A stretch of DNA of 64,000 nucleotides from Scatomorpha sp964367935 (GCA_964367935.1 CAYIYZ010000001.1:248001-312000), one strand, 5' to 3'. Shown: positions 23,414 to 31,708, counted from the stretch's first letter. The notes: generated by a model not told the origin, from the letters alone. Numbers and translations are program-made.

Positions 23414-24457
23414 ATGAAAGCTGTAATAATGGCAGGCGGAGAGGGCAAACGCCTGAAAAAAGTGAGCGGAGGACTGCCCAAACCCATGGTTCCTCTGCTG
23501 GGTAAACCCCTGATGGAGCGTATAGTGGAACTGCTCCGAGAAGCGGGCGTCACAGAGATCTGTGCAGCCTTAGGATATGAGCCGGCGCCGGTCATAGATC
23601 ATTTCGGTGACGGTAGTCGTTTCGGTGTGCAGATGAGCTACCGCATAGAAGATACGCCCTTAGGCACAGCCGGCGGTGTCAAAAATTGTGCGGACTTCTA
23701 CGGTGACTCGGACTTTATCGTCATAAGCGGAGACGCCGCCTGTGACCTGAAGATCGGCTCGCTCATAGAGCGACACAAGGAGCTGAAGCCGGCAGTTACC
23801 ATGGCTCTTTACGAGAGCGCAGAGCCCCTGCAATACGGACTGGTACTCACAGAATCGGGCGGTAATGTGCGCTACTTTACAGAGAAGCCGAGCTGGGAGC
23901 GTGTGGTGACAAATCTCGTCAATACGGGGATATATATAATGTCACCTCGTGCCATGGACTATGTGCCCGTCGGTGAGCGCTTCGACTTCGCACACGAGCT
24001 TTTCCCTCTGCTACTTGAAAAAGAGGAGCGAATAGCGGCGTTCATAGCCGATGGATATTGGAGTGATGTCGGTACACCGAAAGCGTATTTCAAAACCTGT
24101 ATGGATGCTTTGGAGGGCAGATTGTATCTGCCCGATGTGGAGCCCGAGCCGGAAATAGTCGGAGCGGACGAGCAGAGGACGCAAAGGCGCAGATTACCGG
24201 GTGATAATAAGGGTCTGCGCCGCATAGGCTGTGATGATCGTGCAAAGCTCATGCGTGCAATAAGTGAGTACCTCATGGACTACGGAGCAGAATTTTCAGA
24301 CGGCATATCAATGGAGCGAGAGCATTGCGGTTTGCGCATATCGCCCTCGCCAACGAAGTCGGAGATACTCATAGAGACAAGCTCGGAGGACACGGAATTT
24401 TCAGAGGAGCTGGCGACAGCTGTGGTTGAGATGGTAAAAAAAATAGCGAGAAAATAG
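23414..24457 (+). CDS. Sugar-1-phosphate nucleotidyltransferase with a lone phosphomannomutase C-terminal domain
   Basis: Residues 1 to about 235 are a nucleotidyl transferase of the mannose-1-phosphate guanylyltransferase or glucose-1-phosphate type. Motifs are MAGGEGKRLKKVSGGLPKPMVPL (signature G-G-x-G-x-R-L and P-K-P), DTPLGTAGGVKN, VISGDAACDL and WSDVGTPKAYF. No left-handed beta-helix repeats follow. The last 70 residues (MRAISEYL, then GLRISPSPTKSEILIETSSE) look like domain IV of a phosphoglucomutase/phosphomannomutase, with R-x-SPS-T at the phosphate loop. The mutase catalytic domains are missing. The chain is 347 residues from ATG 23414. The ORF is open further upstream, but that part is repeat sequence. 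Product is probably an activated sugar for envelope or spore polysaccharide; specificity is unknown. Confidence 0.8.
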   Translation: MKAVIMAGGEGKRLKKVSGGLPKPMVPLLGKPLMERIVELLREAGVTEICAALGYEPAPVIDHFGDGSRFGVQMSYRIEDTPLGTAGGVKNCADFYGDSDFIVISGDAACDLKIGSLIERHKELKPAVTMALYESAEPLQYGLVLTESGGNVRYFTEKPSWERVVTNLVNTGIYIMSPRAMDYVPVGERFDFAHELFPLLLEKEERIAAFIADGYWSDVGTPKAYFKTCMDALEGRLYLPDVEPEPEIVGADEQRTQRRRLPGDNKGLRRIGCDDRAKLMRAISEYLMDYGAEFSDGISMEREHCGLRISPSPTKSEILIETSSEDTEFSEELATAVVEMVKKIARK

Positions 24458-24466
24458 AGATAGTTA

Positions 24467-24510
24467 TACCCATAGTGTGCCGAAATGCACGCTGTGGGTA
24501 ATTTTTTTTG
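24467..24510 (+). terminator. Terminator after the nucleotidyltransferase gene
   Basis: TACCCATAGTGTGC pairs with GCACGCTGTGGGTA around CGAAAT, followed by a run of eight T. Confidence 0.88.
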
Positions 24511-24592
24511 ACCTACTTGCACAGTTTAATGCAAAAAAAGCGTGACTGAAGCCCTTGTTTGAGCGACACCGAAAAAATAAGGAGGAACTACT

Positions 24593-25177
24593 ATGTCAAC
24601 AAACAAAACAGCGAACTTGAAGATGCACGAATGGGTACTCGAGGACAGGGTTCTGCTCTCGGAATTTAACGACAACTTCTTCATACTTGATCAAGAGATC
24701 CAAGCCATACGTGACAAGAATCTGCGTCAGGTGATTTTAGACTACAGCGAAGAGACGGAGTCTGATATGCTCATGATAGACTTACCCGAGTTACGTAACG
24801 GAGGCGACTACCATCATCTGGAGGTATTTTTGCAAGTGCAGTCAGATATGTCGAATGACATGCAAGTGGGAATAAACGCCGAAAGCGGCTCCGCCGCATA
24901 TAAGAATACGGAAACGAACACAAATCAAGCGTATATGGTCAAGTTTAAGCCTAACGTGTCCGGCGGCGTACAGTACGGAGTAGTAAAATTGACCATACCC
25001 ATAGGCGGCGGGACAAGTACATATGTCTCCGGCGAGCAGTTTGGCGTAATGCAATCGGCGTATTCACCTACGATACCGAATGGCAATGTGTTTTTTATAA
25101 GCTGTAAGGGGACGGGCAGCAATCAGAAGGTGCTTGCCGGCACGCGCTGTGTGGCATACGCTGTAAGAAACTACTAA
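24593..25177 (+). CDS. Phage-tail-like hypothetical protein
   Basis: A 194-residue protein with no enzyme motif. The N-terminus (NLKMHEWVLEDRVLLSEFNDNFFILD) has the pattern N-L-x-x-H-x-W-x-x-D-x-x-x-x-x-EFN-NF-x-x-x-D, which I recall from small proteins near phage tail-fibre and structural genes of Clostridia. A short coiled stretch (EIQAIRDKNLRQV) follows, then a glycine- and threonine-rich beta region. No signal peptide is seen. ATG has AAGGAGG upstream. There are no other phage genes next to it, so it may be a stray tail or surface-adhesin module. Function is unknown. Confidence 0.6.
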   Translation: MSTNKTANLKMHEWVLEDRVLLSEFNDNFFILDQEIQAIRDKNLRQVILDYSEETESDMLMIDLPELRNGGDYHHLEVFLQVQSDMSNDMQVGINAESGSAAYKNTETNTNQAYMVKFKPNVSGGVQYGVVKLTIPIGGGTSTYVSGEQFGVMQSAYSPTIPNGNVFFISCKGTGSNQKVLAGTRCVAYAVRNY

Positions 25178-25230
25178 ATGCATCTAATAGTAATTGCCAT
25201 ATCAGACAAAAAGGGGAACAACATTGTTAA

Positions 25231-25258
25231 TTGACTGACAAAGTTTTCAAAGTATACA
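25231..25258 (+). promoter_or_regulatory. Candidate promoter upstream of nfnA (distal)
   Basis: TTGACT at 25231-25236 and TATACA at 25253-25258 with a 16-nt spacer. The -10 overlaps the first of two GTATAC palindromes. Confidence 0.45.
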
Positions 25259-25294
25259 ATACAATGTGTTGTGCAAAGTACTAAAAGTATACAA
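25250..25294. promoter_or_regulatory. Paired AAGTATACAA motifs, possible operator
   Basis: AAAGTATACAA occurs twice, with the palindromic core GTATAC near 25252 and 25287, 35 bp apart. The AAGTATACAA form is reminiscent of GntR-family half-sites. No regulator is encoded next to it. Confidence 0.3.
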
Positions 25295-25310
25295 ATGGAC
25301 GAAATGGGTG

Positions 25311-25339
25311 TTGAAAAAAACTGTTTATGGCTGTAAAAT
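25311..25339 (+). promoter_or_regulatory. Candidate promoter upstream of nfnA (proximal)
   Basis: TTGAAA at 25311-25316, 17-nt spacer, TAAAAT at 25334-25339; about 100 nt before the nfnA start codon. Confidence 0.5.
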
Positions 25340-25439
25340 AGGTATATCTTTGTGTAGAGTAAAGAGATGGGCTTCCATCACTTTAATGCGGGAAGAGTAA
25401 ATTTACATGCCAACAGGCGTGAAAGGAGAGCGGTATCCT

Positions 25440-26294
25440 ATGTATAAACTGTATGAGGTAGTGTATAGAGAGGAACTGACCGACACCATCACGAGGATGG
25501 ACATCTATGCACCCAGAGCGGCTAAGAAAGTAATGCCCGGTCATTTTGTCATAATGCGTGTTTCGGAGGACAGTGAGCGTCTGCCTTTGTCGGTGTGTGA
25601 TTACGACAGGGAAAAAGGCACGGTAACTATTGTTTTTGCGGCAGTAGGCGGCACGACTATGCAGCTTAGAGCAAAGCAGCAGGGCGAATGTCTAAACGAC
25701 TTTGTCGGGCCTTTGGGCAAGGCATCTGAGCTTGAGGGCATGAAGCGTGTTGCTGTTATCGGCGGCGGCATGGGCACCTCCATAGCGTATCCTGTGGCAC
25801 GTGAGCTTAAGGAAGCCGGATGTCATGTGGATAGCATACTCGGTTTTAGAAACAAGGATTTCGTTTATTTTATAGAGCAGTTTGAGAAGGTCAGCGACAA
25901 CCTAAAGGTCATGACGGACGATGGCTCTTACGGTGAGAAGGGTCTTGTAACTCATGCACTTAAGGAGCTCATAGAGGCGGGCGGCAACTATGACCACGTA
26001 GTGGCTATAGGCCCCACACCAATGATGAAGTTTGTAAGTTTACTTACGAAGGAGCACAATATAGCTACCACTTGCGCCATGAGCCCTGTCATGGTCGACG
26101 GTACGGGCATGTGCGGCGGTTGCCGTATAACGGTCAACGGCGAGCGTAAGTTCGTCTGCGTGGACGGCCCTGAGTTTGACGGTCATGCGATAGATTACGA
26201 TGAGATCATAGCACGTCAGGCGTTCTACGGCGAGCACGAGAGGCATAAGCGCGATGAGCACTGCAATCTTATGAAAATGGAGGTAGCTGACTAA
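25440..26294 (+). CDS. nfnA: NADH-dependent reduced ferredoxin:NADP+ oxidoreductase subunit A (FAD and 2Fe-2S)
   Basis: Small subunit of the electron-bifurcating NfnAB transhydrogenase, or of the related sulfide dehydrogenase/glutamate synthase-like pair. The 284 residues follow the ferredoxin-NADP reductase fold. The FAD motif is ERLPLSVCDYD and the nucleotide motif VAVIGGGMGTS. A C-terminal [2Fe-2S] site carries Cys residues in MVDGTGMCGGCRITVNG and KFVCVDGPEFDGH. The ATG at 25440 has AAAGGAGAG 9 nt upstream; an earlier ATG at 25407 lacks a site. The stop overlaps the nfnB start as TAATG. The two subunits are expected to couple NADH, NADPH and ferredoxin pools in fermentation. Confidence 0.9.
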   Translation: MYKLYEVVYREELTDTITRMDIYAPRAAKKVMPGHFVIMRVSEDSERLPLSVCDYDREKGTVTIVFAAVGGTTMQLRAKQQGECLNDFVGPLGKASELEGMKRVAVIGGGMGTSIAYPVARELKEAGCHVDSILGFRNKDFVYFIEQFEKVSDNLKVMTDDGSYGEKGLVTHALKELIEAGGNYDHVVAIGPTPMMKFVSLLTKEHNIATTCAMSPVMVDGTGMCGGCRITVNGERKFVCVDGPEFDGHAIDYDEIIARQAFYGEHERHKRDEHCNLMKMEVAD

Positions 26295-27676
26295 TGGCAA
26301 ACATGACAATAGAGCGCCACAAGATGCCGGCACAGGATCCGATAGAGCGTGGAAAGAATTATACGGAAGTCGCCTTGGGCTATACGCCCGAGATGGCGAA
26401 GGCTGAAGCCGAGCGTTGCTTAAACTGCAAGCATAAGCCCTGTGTTAAGGGTTGCCCTGTACAGATAGACATTCCCGGTTTTGTATGTAAGGTTGCCGAT
26501 GGCGATTTTGACGGTGCTTACGAAGTGCTGTCCGCACAGAGTAGCCTCCCCGCAGTTTGCGGACGTGTCTGCCCTCAGGAGACGCAGTGCGAGGCCTTGT
26601 GCATTCGTGGCGTAAAGAGCGAGCCTGTCGCTATAGGTAATATAGAGCGCTTCGTGGCGGACTATCACCTACAGAAGACGGATATAGCCGTACCCGAGAT
26701 TGAGAAGAACGGCCGCAAGGTCGCCATCATAGGCACAGGCCCTGCGAGCCTTACATGTGCCGGAGATCTCGCAAAGGCGGGTTACGACGTAACGATGTTC
26801 GAAGCACTGCACGTGCCGGGCGGCGTTTTGGTATACGGTATCCCCGAGTTCCGTCTGCCTAAGGCTATAGTTGCGCAGGAGATCAGCATGCTCGAGAAGA
26901 TGGGCGTAAAGATAGAGCGCAATGTTATCATAGGAAAGACTGTTTTAATTGACGAGCTTGAGGAAGAGGGCTTTGAGGCTGTGTTTATAGGCTCGGGCGC
27001 AGGACTTCCGAAGTTTATGGACATACCGGGCGAGAATCTAATGGGCGTTTATACGGCGAATGAGTACCTCACACGTATCAACCTCATGAAGGCATATAAG
27101 GACACTGCCGAGACACCCATATTCAGGGGCAAGAAGATAGCGGTTGTCGGCGGCGGAAACGTTGCGATGGATGCTGCACGTTGCGCTTTGCGTATGGGCG
27201 CAGAGGTCTATGTAACCTATCGTCGTTCCATGGAGGAGCTTCCGGCACGTCGTGAGGAGGTTCACCATGCTCAGGAGGAGGGCGTTATATTCAAGACGCT
27301 CACGAACCCTGTTGAGGTGCTTTCCGATGGTAGCGGTCACGTTGCCGGCCTTTCCTGTGTTGAGATGGAGCTGGGTGAGCCGGACGAGTCCGGACGCAGA
27401 AAGCCCGTCGTGAAGCCGGACTCACTGTTCACTCTTGATGTTGACTGTGTAATCATGGCTCTTGGCACGGCGCCGAACTCCATGATACCCAGCACTACAC
27501 GTAATCTTGAGTCTGATAAGCGTGGATGCATACCGGTAGATGAGAAGGGCATGACCTCACGTATGGGCGTGTACGCAGGCGGTGACGCTGTAACGGGCGC
27601 TGCCACTGTTATTCTTGCCATGGGTGCAGGTAAGCTTGCCGCAACTTCCATAGATGAGTTTATAAAGGAAAAGTAG
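26294..27676 (+). CDS. nfnB: NfnB / GltA-type NADPH oxidoreductase subunit (FAD and 4Fe-4S)
   Basis: Large subunit, 460 residues, homologous to glutamate synthase small subunit. The N-terminus binds two [4Fe-4S] clusters: CLNCKHKPCVKGCPVQIDIP and CGRVCPQETQCEALCIRG supply the cysteines. The first dinucleotide fold has VAIIGTGPASLTCAGDLAKAG and the second VAVVGGGNVAMDAARCALRMG, with YRRSMEELPARREE following. The C-terminal FAD closing motif is YAGGDAVTGAATVILAMGAGK. The annotation as stand-alone glutamate synthase subunit is possible, but the directly coupled upstream NfnA-like gene makes the Nfn or sulfide-dehydrogenase type more likely. Two hairpin terminators follow. Confidence 0.9.
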   Translation: MANMTIERHKMPAQDPIERGKNYTEVALGYTPEMAKAEAERCLNCKHKPCVKGCPVQIDIPGFVCKVADGDFDGAYEVLSAQSSLPAVCGRVCPQETQCEALCIRGVKSEPVAIGNIERFVADYHLQKTDIAVPEIEKNGRKVAIIGTGPASLTCAGDLAKAGYDVTMFEALHVPGGVLVYGIPEFRLPKAIVAQEISMLEKMGVKIERNVIIGKTVLIDELEEEGFEAVFIGSGAGLPKFMDIPGENLMGVYTANEYLTRINLMKAYKDTAETPIFRGKKIAVVGGGNVAMDAARCALRMGAEVYVTYRRSMEELPARREEVHHAQEEGVIFKTLTNPVEVLSDGSGHVAGLSCVEMELGEPDESGRRKPVVKPDSLFTLDVDCVIMALGTAPNSMIPSTTRNLESDKRGCIPVDEKGMTSRMGVYAGGDAVTGAATVILAMGAGKLAATSIDEFIKEK

Positions 27677-27686
27677 AGATACACGC

Positions 27687-27717
27687 ACCCCCCCGACGCT
27701 TTGTGTCGGGGGGGTTG
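27687..27717 (+). terminator. Terminator-like hairpin after nfnB
   Basis: ACCCCCCCGAC and GTCGGGGGGGTT form an 11-bp, very GC-rich stem. The T tract is poor, so it may work only together with the next hairpin. Confidence 0.6.
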
Positions 27718-27719
27718 TA

Positions 27720-27762
27720 CGTTAAGTGAAAAGAGAATAGTGAATAGTGAAGAAGTATTGTG
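27720..27762. repeat. AATAGTGAA-type intergenic repeat
   Basis: GTTAAGTGAAAAGAG followed by AATAGTGAATAGTGAAG, wedged between two GACGC/GCGTC terminators. It is related in vocabulary to 23321-23392. Confidence 0.5.
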
Positions 27763-27794
27763 AAACCTCCGACGCTTTGCGTCGGAGGTTTTTT
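27763..27794 (+). terminator. Second terminator after nfnB
   Basis: AAACCTCCGACGC and GCGTCGGAGGTTT pair around TTT and are followed by a T tract. It shares the CTCCGACGC stem with the hpf terminator. Confidence 0.9.
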
Positions 27795-27868
27795 GCATAG
27801 TTGTTGATTTTTTCATATTTTGTGGTAAAATAATATGACTTTAATTTAAATATAGGTGGGAAATTAAC

Positions 27869-28933
27869 ATGCTTGACAAACTAAAAGGCGTAGAGGAACG
27901 CTACGCGGATATAGAACATCGCCTGACCTTGGAGGAAAATTACTCCGTGCCGTCGGTGTATAGGGAACTTGCACGTGAGCTAAAGGAGCTCACGCCCGTC
28001 GTAACAGCCTACAGGCGCTACACGAAACTGCAAAGTGACTTGGTGGAGGCGAAGGAGCTACTTTCAGACCCCGAGCTTAAAGAGACGGCGGAAGAGGAGA
28101 TAAGCGCAATAAATGAGGAGTCGGAGAGCTTGCAGGAGGAGATTAAGCTTCTGCTGCTACCTCGTGACCCGAACGATGACCGTAACGTTATAGTGGAGAT
28201 TCGCGGCAGTGTGGGCGGCGAGGAATCGGCGCTGTTTGCCGGTAGTTTATATAGGATGTACAGCATGTACGCAGACTCTAAGCGTTGGAAGACGGAGGTC
28301 GCAAACGTACACGAGACGGAGCTGGGCGGCATAAAGGAAATCAGCTTCATCATAGAGGGTGACGGTGCGTATTCACGCCTCAAGTTCGAGAGCGGAGTGC
28401 ATAGGGTACAGCGTGTGCCGGACACGGAGGCAGGCGGCAGGATACACACGAGCACAGTCACGGTGGCGGTACTGCCCGAGATGGACGAGGTGGATTTTGA
28501 GATAGTGAGCTCGGATTTACAGATAGATACGTTCAGAGCCTCGGGCGCAGGCGGTCAGCACGTCAACAAGACGGAGAGTGCCATACGCATAACGCATTTG
28601 CCGACGGGCACGGTGGTTGAGTGTCAGGATGAGCGCAGTCAGCACAAGAACCGTGAGCGTGCGATGAAGATACTCGCTTCACGTCTGTATGAGGCAGAGC
28701 TTGAGCGTCAGAATGCGGCTTTGGCGGCGGAGCGTCGCAGTCAGGTGGGTACAGGCAGCAGAAATGAGCGTATCAGGACCTATAACTATCCGCAGGGCCG
28801 TATTACGGATCATAGAATAGGCTTAACTTTATATAAACTCGATCAGTTCGTAAACGGAAATTTGGATGAGATGATAGATGCGCTTATAACGGCGGATCAG
28901 GCGGAGCGTTTGAAGGCATCTTCAGAGGGCTAA
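27869..28933 (+). CDS. prfA: Peptide chain release factor 1
   Basis: Releases the peptide at UAA and UAG codons. The 354 residues include the catalytic GGQ loop (RASGAGGQHVNKTESAIRI), the ECQDERSQHKNRE block and the RF1 C-terminal NYPQGRITDHRIG. The GGQ glutamine would be methylated by PrmC in most bacteria, but no prmC gene lies beside it; the next gene is the TsaC-CoaE fusion, 4 nt downstream. ATG with AGGTGGG upstream. Confidence 0.96.
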   Translation: MLDKLKGVEERYADIEHRLTLEENYSVPSVYRELARELKELTPVVTAYRRYTKLQSDLVEAKELLSDPELKETAEEEISAINEESESLQEEIKLLLLPRDPNDDRNVIVEIRGSVGGEESALFAGSLYRMYSMYADSKRWKTEVANVHETELGGIKEISFIIEGDGAYSRLKFESGVHRVQRVPDTEAGGRIHTSTVTVAVLPEMDEVDFEIVSSDLQIDTFRASGAGGQHVNKTESAIRITHLPTGTVVECQDERSQHKNRERAMKILASRLYEAELERQNAALAAERRSQVGTGSRNERIRTYNYPQGRITDHRIGLTLYKLDQFVNGNLDEMIDALITADQAERLKASSEG

Positions 28934-28937
28934 GATC

Positions 28938-30137
28938 ATGAAGACACTGTACACAAGGGATACAAAGAGCTGTGCGGCGGTACTGCGCTCGGGCGGCTTA
29001 GTTGCCGTGCCGACAGAGACGGTGTACGGCTTGGCGGCTGACGGTTTGAATGCGGCGGCGGTGTCGAGGGTGTACGAGGTGAAGGGCAGGCCGGAGCAAA
29101 AGCCCTTGGCGCTAATGGTCTCGGGCGTGGAGCGTATGGCGGACTACTGTGAGGATATACCGCCGCAGGCGTATGAGCTTGCAGAGCGTTACTGGCCGGG
29201 GCCGCTTACGATAGTTTTAAAAGCTCGTGACTGCGTGCCCGATATAGTGCGAGCCGGCGGTGACACTGTGGGACTGCGTTGCCCCGACCATGCGCTGACT
29301 TTAGACTTACTGCGTGAGTACGGCGGAGCTCTGGCGGTGCCGTCGGCGAATCCTTCGGGTATGGAGAGCGCTGTGACGGTGTCGGAGGTGCGAGGGTACT
29401 TTGACGGCAATGTAGAGGCGGTGCTTGACGGCGGTGACTGTGTCGGTGGCGTGGCGTCTACGCTCATAAGCTTGGCGGAGACGCCTTATAAGGTCTTGCG
29501 TGAGGGTGCGTTGAGCTGCTTGGAACTTGAGAATACACTTGCGGACAATATGCGTCTTGTGGGCATAACGGGCGGCTCGGGCACGGGTAAGACGACGGCC
29601 TTGCGTATGTTTGAGCGGCACGGTGCGCTTTGCATAGATGCGGACGCCTTATATCATAGGCTGACTGCGGAGAGCGAGGGTATGCGCAAGGAGCTTACGG
29701 AGCGTTTCGGTGCGGTGTATGAGGGCAAGGTGCTACAGCGCAAGAAGTTAGGTGCTGTGGTGTTCGGCGATGCGGCGGCGCTCTTGGATTTGAACAGGAT
29801 TACGCATAAATATGTGTCGGAGGGTATGAATGAACTACTTCGGGCACATGCTATGAACGGCGGACGTTTGGCGGTCATAGATGCGGTGGCGCTCATAGAG
29901 AGCGGTATAAATGCACGTTGTGTGGCGACTTTCGGCGTGGTGGCGGATAAGGAATTACGAATAGCGAGGATAATGCAGAGAGAGGGCATAGACGAAGTCT
30001 ACGCCCGAGCGAGGATAGAGGCGCAGAAATCCGACGATTATTATAGGGAGCATTGTACGGAAGTGCTCGAAAATAACGGTAGTAAGGAAGAATTTGAAGC
30101 ACTGTGCGCAGAGCACTTTAATAGGCTTATTAATTAA
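28938..30137 (+). CDS. L-threonylcarbamoyladenylate synthase fused to dephospho-CoA kinase (TsaC-CoaE)
   Basis: Residues 1 to about 195 are a TsaC/YrdC-type enzyme that makes threonylcarbamoyl-AMP for the t6A37 modification of tRNA. Motifs are LVAVPTETVYGLAADG, VKGRPEQKPLALMV, WPGPLTIVL, LRCPDH and VPSANPSG. Residues about 202-399 are dephospho-CoA kinase, the last step of CoA synthesis: the P-loop GITGGSGTGKTTALRMF, IDADALYHRL, the VIDAVALIESGI block (family D-x-P-L-L-F-E) and QREGIDEVYARARIEAQ. Each half has full family length. There is no internal stop or obvious second start with a ribosome site. The gene is tightly linked to prfA. The catalytic residues of both halves look intact, so both activities are expected. 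Confidence 0.92.
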   Translation: MKTLYTRDTKSCAAVLRSGGLVAVPTETVYGLAADGLNAAAVSRVYEVKGRPEQKPLALMVSGVERMADYCEDIPPQAYELAERYWPGPLTIVLKARDCVPDIVRAGGDTVGLRCPDHALTLDLLREYGGALAVPSANPSGMESAVTVSEVRGYFDGNVEAVLDGGDCVGGVASTLISLAETPYKVLREGALSCLELENTLADNMRLVGITGGSGTGKTTALRMFERHGALCIDADALYHRLTAESEGMRKELTERFGAVYEGKVLQRKKLGAVVFGDAAALLDLNRITHKYVSEGMNELLRAHAMNGGRLAVIDAVALIESGINARCVATFGVVADKELRIARIMQREGIDEVYARARIEAQKSDDYYREHCTEVLENNGSKEEFEALCAEHFNRLIN

Positions 30138-30154
30138 TTTTAGGAGGGTGTGGC

Positions 30155-31558
30155 ATGGCGGTTAAGGATACGAAGAAAGAGGATGTAAGGGATATACTGT
30201 TTTACACGCAGAAAAACGGCTATGAGCTGGCGGACAAGAAGGAACTTACAAAGAGCAATAAATACTGTGAGGGCTATAAGAAATACCTTGACGTGGCACG
30301 TACGGAGCGTGAGTGTGTGACGGAGGCTATAAAGATAGCTGAGGCTGAGGGCTACAGGGAATATGTAGTGGGCAGTGAGATAAAGACAGGCGACAAGCTC
30401 TACTATAACAATAGGGGCAAGGCTCTGTTTTTGATGCTCATAGGCAAGAAATCGCTCGCCGAGGGCACGGTTATAGGCGCTGCGCACATAGACTCGCCGA
30501 AGATAGATCTAAAGCAGTTACCGCTGTTTGAGAGCGATGAGCTGGCGTATTTTAAGACGCATTACTACGGTGGCATAAAGAAATATCAGTGGGCGGCTAT
30601 ACCCTTGGAGCTGAGGGGCGTCGTGGCGTTAAAAGACGGTACTGTTGTGGAGGTCTGCATAGGTCGTGATAAGAACGATCCGCAGTTTTGCATAACGGAT
30701 CTGTTGCCGCATTTAGGCAAGGATCAGAATAAAAAGCCCTTGAGCGAGGCGTTTACGGGTGAGGGCCTCAATATTCTCATCGGCAGTGTACCCTATGCGG
30801 ATGAGGGCAAGGACAGGGTAAAGCTTGCGGTCATGAGCATATTGTATGACAGTTACGGCATAGTTGAAGAAGACTTCGTTTCGGCGGAGCTTACGGCAGT
30901 GCCTGCCTTTGAGGTGCGTGATATAGGCTTGGATCGCAGTATGATAGGCGGTTACGGTCAGGACGACAGGGTTTGCGCCTATGCGGCATTGAGGGCTATG
31001 CTCGATGCGGGTGTGCCGGAGCGTACCTGTGTCACCATCCTTGCGGACAAGGAGGAGACGGGCTCAAACGGCACAACTTCCATGCAGTCTGAGGTGTTTG
31101 AGTATATAATGGACGGTCTGTGCAGGGCGCAGGGCGTTAATATGGCGGAGTGCTTTAGTAAGAGCGTCTGCATATCGACGGATGTTACGGCGGCGTTTGA
31201 CCCGAATTACCCCGAGGTATCGGAAAAGCGCAATGCGTCGAAGATAAATTACGGTGTGGGCCTGTGCAAGTTCACGGGCGCAAGGGGCAAGTCGGGCACT
31301 AACGATACGGATGCGGAGTTCGTGGCACGTTTACGCAAGTTGTTTGAGGACAAGGGCGTTTTGTGGCAGATGTGTGAGCTCGGCAAGGTAGATCAGGGTG
31401 GCGGCGGCACCGTGGCACTGCTTATGGCGAACCGCAATATTACAACTATAGATGCAGGCGTACCCGTGCTTTCCATGCACGCACCGTTTGAGATCGTGTC
31501 GAAGCTTGACTGTTATATGACCTATAAGGCCTTGCTTGCGGCGTACACGGATTTATAA
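30155..31558 (+). CDS. M18 family aminopeptidase
   Basis: Cobalt- or zinc-dependent aminopeptidase of the M18 (aspartyl aminopeptidase-like) family, 467 residues. Metal-binding motifs are present: GAAHIDSPKIDLK (His, Asp), GYGQDDRVCAYA (Asp), DKEETGSNG (catalytic Glu pair), ISTDVTAAFDPN (Asp) and the terminal VLSMHAPFEIVSKLD (His). Cytoplasmic; no signal peptide. ATG with AGGAGGGTG upstream, 17 nt after the fusion gene, so it is probably in the prfA operon. It likely finishes peptide breakdown together with the M29 enzyme. Confidence 0.94.
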   Translation: MAVKDTKKEDVRDILFYTQKNGYELADKKELTKSNKYCEGYKKYLDVARTERECVTEAIKIAEAEGYREYVVGSEIKTGDKLYYNNRGKALFLMLIGKKSLAEGTVIGAAHIDSPKIDLKQLPLFESDELAYFKTHYYGGIKKYQWAAIPLELRGVVALKDGTVVEVCIGRDKNDPQFCITDLLPHLGKDQNKKPLSEAFTGEGLNILIGSVPYADEGKDRVKLAVMSILYDSYGIVEEDFVSAELTAVPAFEVRDIGLDRSMIGGYGQDDRVCAYAALRAMLDAGVPERTCVTILADKEETGSNGTTSMQSEVFEYIMDGLCRAQGVNMAECFSKSVCISTDVTAAFDPNYPEVSEKRNASKINYGVGLCKFTGARGKSGTNDTDAEFVARLRKLFEDKGVLWQMCELGKVDQGGGGTVALLMANRNITTIDAGVPVLSMHAPFEIVSKLDCYMTYKALLAAYTDL

Positions 31559-31566
31559 ATTAAATC

Positions 31567-31660
31567 GTAGGGGAGGGCTTTTATGCCCTCCCGAAAATCA
31601 GGCGGCAAATTTTTCAAAAAGCGTAAATTTTTTTCTTTGAAAAAAATTGCGCTTATGTCG
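31567..31660. repeat. GTAGGGG hairpin plus A/T-rich hairpin after the M18 gene
   Basis: GTAGGGGAGGGC, a TTTTAT loop, then GCCCTCCC form one hairpin (31567-31594). A second one pairs AAGCGTAAATTTTTTT with AAAAAAATTGCGCTT (about 31618-31655). The latter could terminate the prfA operon. The downstream promoter of the SLH gene begins inside the second arm. Confidence 0.65.
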
Positions 31661-31676
31661 ATTTTTGTGCTATAAT
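31647..31676 (+). promoter_or_regulatory. Promoter of the SLH-protein gene
   Basis: TTGCGC at 31647-31652, 18-nt spacer, TATAAT at 31671-31676. It lies 32 nt before the chosen start codon. Confidence 0.6.
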
Positions 31677-31708
31677 CATCTAAAGAACGAGCAATGGAGT
31701 GTATAATA

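Noticed and set aside
26294..27676. Stand-alone glutamate synthase small subunit
   Set aside because: It is coupled by TAATG to an NfnA-type FAD/2Fe-2S subunit, and no large glutamate synthase subunit is present.
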